DNA of 6,325 bases from NCBI GenBank assembly GCA_934645125.1, contig CAKUDT010000091.1:1-6325 (forward strand). Reading direction: 5' to 3'. Under the pieces are notes generated by a model, which worked only from the letters and a program-made list of their open reading frames with translations, had not been told where the DNA came from and did not search any database. The translations under genes were made by a program, and so were the position numbers. Origin of the DNA: an uncultured Eggerthellaceae bacterium (GTDB lineage: Bacteria; Actinomycetota; Coriobacteriia; Coriobacteriales; Eggerthellaceae). Positions 4,567-6,325 of this stretch are shown piece by piece; position 1 is the stretch's first letter, and every line of letters begins with the position of its first letter.

Positions 4567-5757
4567 ATGCCTCAAGATTTGAACGAGAGAATGTACGGGC
4601 TGGGTGCCGAGCCGAGCGCAATCCGCGAGCTGTTCGCCTACGGCCTTGAGCGAAAAGCGCAGATAGGCGCTGATAAAGTGTTCGATTTCAGCATTGGCAA
4701 CCCGAGCGTTCCTGCTCCCAATGCTGTGAAGCAGGCAATCATCGAGCTTGCGGAGATGAACCCCGTTGAACTGCACGGATACACTCCTGCACAGGGACTT
4801 TACACTACGCGCAAAGCCGTTGCGGATAACATCCGCCGTCGCTTTGGCGTTCCCGCTACGCCGGAAAACGTATACATGACAGCGGGTGCGGCGGCTTCTC
4901 TTGGCATTGCGTTCCAGGCGGTTGCTGTTCCGGGTGAAGAGATCATCACCATTGCGCCCTTTTTCCCTGAGTACCGCACGTTTGTGGAAAGCGCACAGTG
5001 CACGCTGGTGCCCGTTGCCGCGCGCGCAAGTGACTTCCAAATTGACATTTCCGCAGTTGAAGCTGCTATCAACGAAAAAACGCGCGCCGTTTTGATTAAC
5101 ACGCCCAATAATCCCACGGGCGCTGTGTATTCCCGCGAAAATCTTGAAGAGCTGGCTGCCTTGCTCGCGCGCAAAGAGGAAGAACTTGGCCGCAAGCTGT
5201 ATTTGATCAGCGACGAGCCGTACCGCGAGATTTCCTATGGCAAGGAAATTCCGTATGTGCCCACGTTGTATCCGCGCGCGATTGTGTGTTACTCCTGGTC
5301 AAAGAGCCTTTCTTTGCCGGGTGAGCGCATTGGCTATGTGTACGTTTCCGATTACGCCAGCAGCGCGCGTGAGATTTCCACCGCCATCGCGGGCGCGGGC
5401 CGCGCTTTGAGCTACGTGTGCGCGCCGGCGTTGTTCCAGCGGGTGATTGAGCGCTGCATTGACGAGCCGTCTGATGTTGAGTCGTATCGCGAGAACCGCG
5501 AGATTCTGTCCGAAGGTCTGAAAAAGCTCGGGTATGAATACATCGAGCCTGATGGAGCGTTCTATTTGTGGGTTAAGGCGCTCGAGCCCGATGCCGAGGC
5601 ATTCTGCGAAGCGGCGAAGAAGTTCGAGCTTTTGCTGGTGCCATCGAACAGCTTTGGCTGCGAAGGTTGGCTGCGTTTGAGCTATTGCATCTCGAAAGAG
5701 ACCATCGTCAATTCCCTGCCGGCGTTTGCCGCGCTGAAAGAAAGCTACCAGGAGTAA
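4567..5757 (+). CDS. PLP-dependent aminotransferase, class I/II (fold type I)
   Basis: This 396-residue cytoplasmic enzyme should transfer an amino group between an amino acid and a 2-oxo acid using pyridoxal phosphate. All hallmark residues are visible: FSIGNPSVPAP (41-51) in the substrate-gating N-terminus; TAGAAASL (105-112), which binds the cofactor phosphate; NTPNNPTG (178-185) with the ring-contacting Asn182; SDEPY (215-219) with Asp216 (pyridine N) and Tyr219; the Schiff-base Lys246 in SWSKSLSLPGERIGY (243-257) with Arg254; and Arg370 in WLRLSYC, the carboxylate-binding arginine. Length is typical. It resembles the AspB-like group common in Firmicutes and actinobacterial anaerobes. The substrate (Asp, Ala or other) cannot be read from sequence. 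The ATG at 4567 has AAGGA ten nt upstream. The next gene starts three bases after its stop, so the two form an operon. Confidence 0.93.
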   Translation: MPQDLNERMYGLGAEPSAIRELFAYGLERKAQIGADKVFDFSIGNPSVPAPNAVKQAIIELAEMNPVELHGYTPAQGLYTTRKAVADNIRRRFGVPATPENVYMTAGAAASLGIAFQAVAVPGEEIITIAPFFPEYRTFVESAQCTLVPVAARASDFQIDISAVEAAINEKTRAVLINTPNNPTGAVYSRENLEELAALLARKEEELGRKLYLISDEPYREISYGKEIPYVPTLYPRAIVCYSWSKSLSLPGERIGYVYVSDYASSAREISTAIAGAGRALSYVCAPALFQRVIERCIDEPSDVESYRENREILSEGLKKLGYEYIEPDGAFYLWVKALEPDAEAFCEAAKKFELLLVPSNSFGCEGWLRLSYCISKETIVNSLPAFAALKESYQE

Positions 5758-5760
5758 GTC

Positions 5761-6294
5761 ATGGCGCAGAAATCGCAAAAGAAGCCGAAGAAAAAGGGCG
5801 ATAGCCACGCCGCGAAAGTCCGTGCAGCAAAGGAGCGCGCGGCGAAAAGGAGCGCGCCTCGCGTTATTGTCTACGGTGTTGAAAAAGAAAGCGAACGCGG
5901 TGCCTTGCTGTGGCGTGTTGTTCGCGAGCTCAACTTTGACCTGCGAGAAGTCCGCGCGGAACAGCTTTCTGATCCTGTGGGTTCGCTTGCGGGTTTAGTG
6001 GGGTACCACCCGGCGCTCGCCCCGTTTGACGGCGAAGCTCCTGAAGGCGAATTCTTGCTGTTGTGCAACCTGAACAAGCATCAGCTGGACGATTTCCTGA
6101 TGGCGCTCAAGATTGTGGGTGTTTCGATTCCCCACAAAGCGGTTCTGACCAAAGAAAACAGGGGCTGGAGCTTTATCGAGCTCATGGCCCAGGTAGCGCA
6201 GGAGCACGAACAGCTGGCCGCTGCGCGTGCCGAGAAAGAGACGGGTGCGGAAGAATTCGCTGGCGACGATGAAGCTGCTGAAGAGCCAAAATAG
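5761..6294 (+). CDS. DUF3783 domain-containing protein
   Basis: This is a 177-residue protein of unknown biochemical function. Three parts are visible: a Lys/Arg/Ala-rich, probably disordered tail (1-33, including KKPKKKG); a small region beginning with a strand, RVIVYGVEKESE (34-45), which reads like the start of a compact alpha/beta fold; and the DUF3783 segment LLLCNLNKHQLDDFLMALK (99-117) followed by VSIPHKAVLTKENRGWSF (121-138). The last 25 residues are acidic. Total charge thus runs from strongly basic to strongly acidic. Its ATG lies three bases beyond the aminotransferase stop, and its ribosome site (CAGGAG) is inside the end of that gene, so the two are translationally coupled. A nucleic-acid or ribosome contact through the basic tail is possible, but that is a guess. 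Confidence 0.87.
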   Translation: MAQKSQKKPKKKGDSHAAKVRAAKERAAKRSAPRVIVYGVEKESERGALLWRVVRELNFDLREVRAEQLSDPVGSLAGLVGYHPALAPFDGEAPEGEFLLLCNLNKHQLDDFLMALKIVGVSIPHKAVLTKENRGWSFIELMAQVAQEHEQLAAARAEKETGAEEFAGDDEAAEEPK

Positions 6295-6311
6295 GAAAGG
6301 TGACCAAAATC

Positions 6312-6325
6312 ATGGAGAACTTTGA
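6312..6325 (+). CDS. Start of a downstream gene, truncated by window edge
   Basis: Only the first four codons and part of the fifth (M-E-N-F) are present. The start is supported by AAAGGTGA nine or so bases ahead and by its position 17 bases after the DUF3783 stop in the same orientation. It probably continues the aminotransferase operon. No function can be proposed. Confidence 0.55.

Overview
The window looks like chromosomal DNA from a moderately GC-rich Gram-positive bacterium. The mix of a TPP-riboswitch-controlled thiM-thiE pair, a PpaX-like HAD phosphatase, a SanA/YdcF membrane protein and a DUF3783 protein behind a class I/II aminotransferase would fit an anaerobic actinobacterium of the Coriobacteriia (Eggerthella/Slackia-like). 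That placement is inference from gene content and composition, not proof. There are no rRNA or tRNA genes, no recognisable transposase, and no CRISPR array.

Left part (1-1600, minus strand): a thiamine salvage operon. A TPP (THI-box) riboswitch at about 1381-1560 sits directly on the ribosome binding site of thiM (hydroxyethylthiazole kinase, 554-1375). thiM overlaps thiE (thiamine phosphate synthase, 567 to the window edge) by 14 bases. ThiM phosphorylates hydroxyethylthiazole; ThiE joins the product to HMP pyrophosphate to make thiamine phosphate. The two genes thus form a coherent salvage step under TPP feedback. ThiE carries an unusual Ala/Ser/Gly-rich N-terminal extension of about 60 residues with two Cys-Cys pairs.

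Middle (1600-2535): nearly 1 kb without a credible gene. It holds a G-rich purine tract with G-quadruplex spacing (1650-1680) and a large interrupted inverted repeat with conserved blocks at mirrored positions around an AT-rich core (1918-2155). It also holds a pair of 11-bp direct repeats in the left arm, a weak terminator-like hairpin, and two hairpins just ahead of the next gene.

Right part (2536-6325, plus strand): a HAD phosphatase (2536-3189), a SanA/YdcF-like membrane-anchored protein (3501-4184), a PLP-dependent aminotransferase (4567-5757), a DUF3783 protein translationally coupled to it (5761-6294), and the first codons of another gene (6312-). Between the phosphatase and the SanA-like gene lies the most striking structure in the window. 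It is a regular array of ten TGGGCAA-type heptamers arranged as five pairs (11 bp between members of a pair, 44-45 bp between pairs), ending about 60 bp before the SanA-like start codon. Its geometry resembles a tandem operator for a winged-helix (OmpR/PhoB-type) or other multimeric DNA-binding protein, but no binding protein is encoded in the window.
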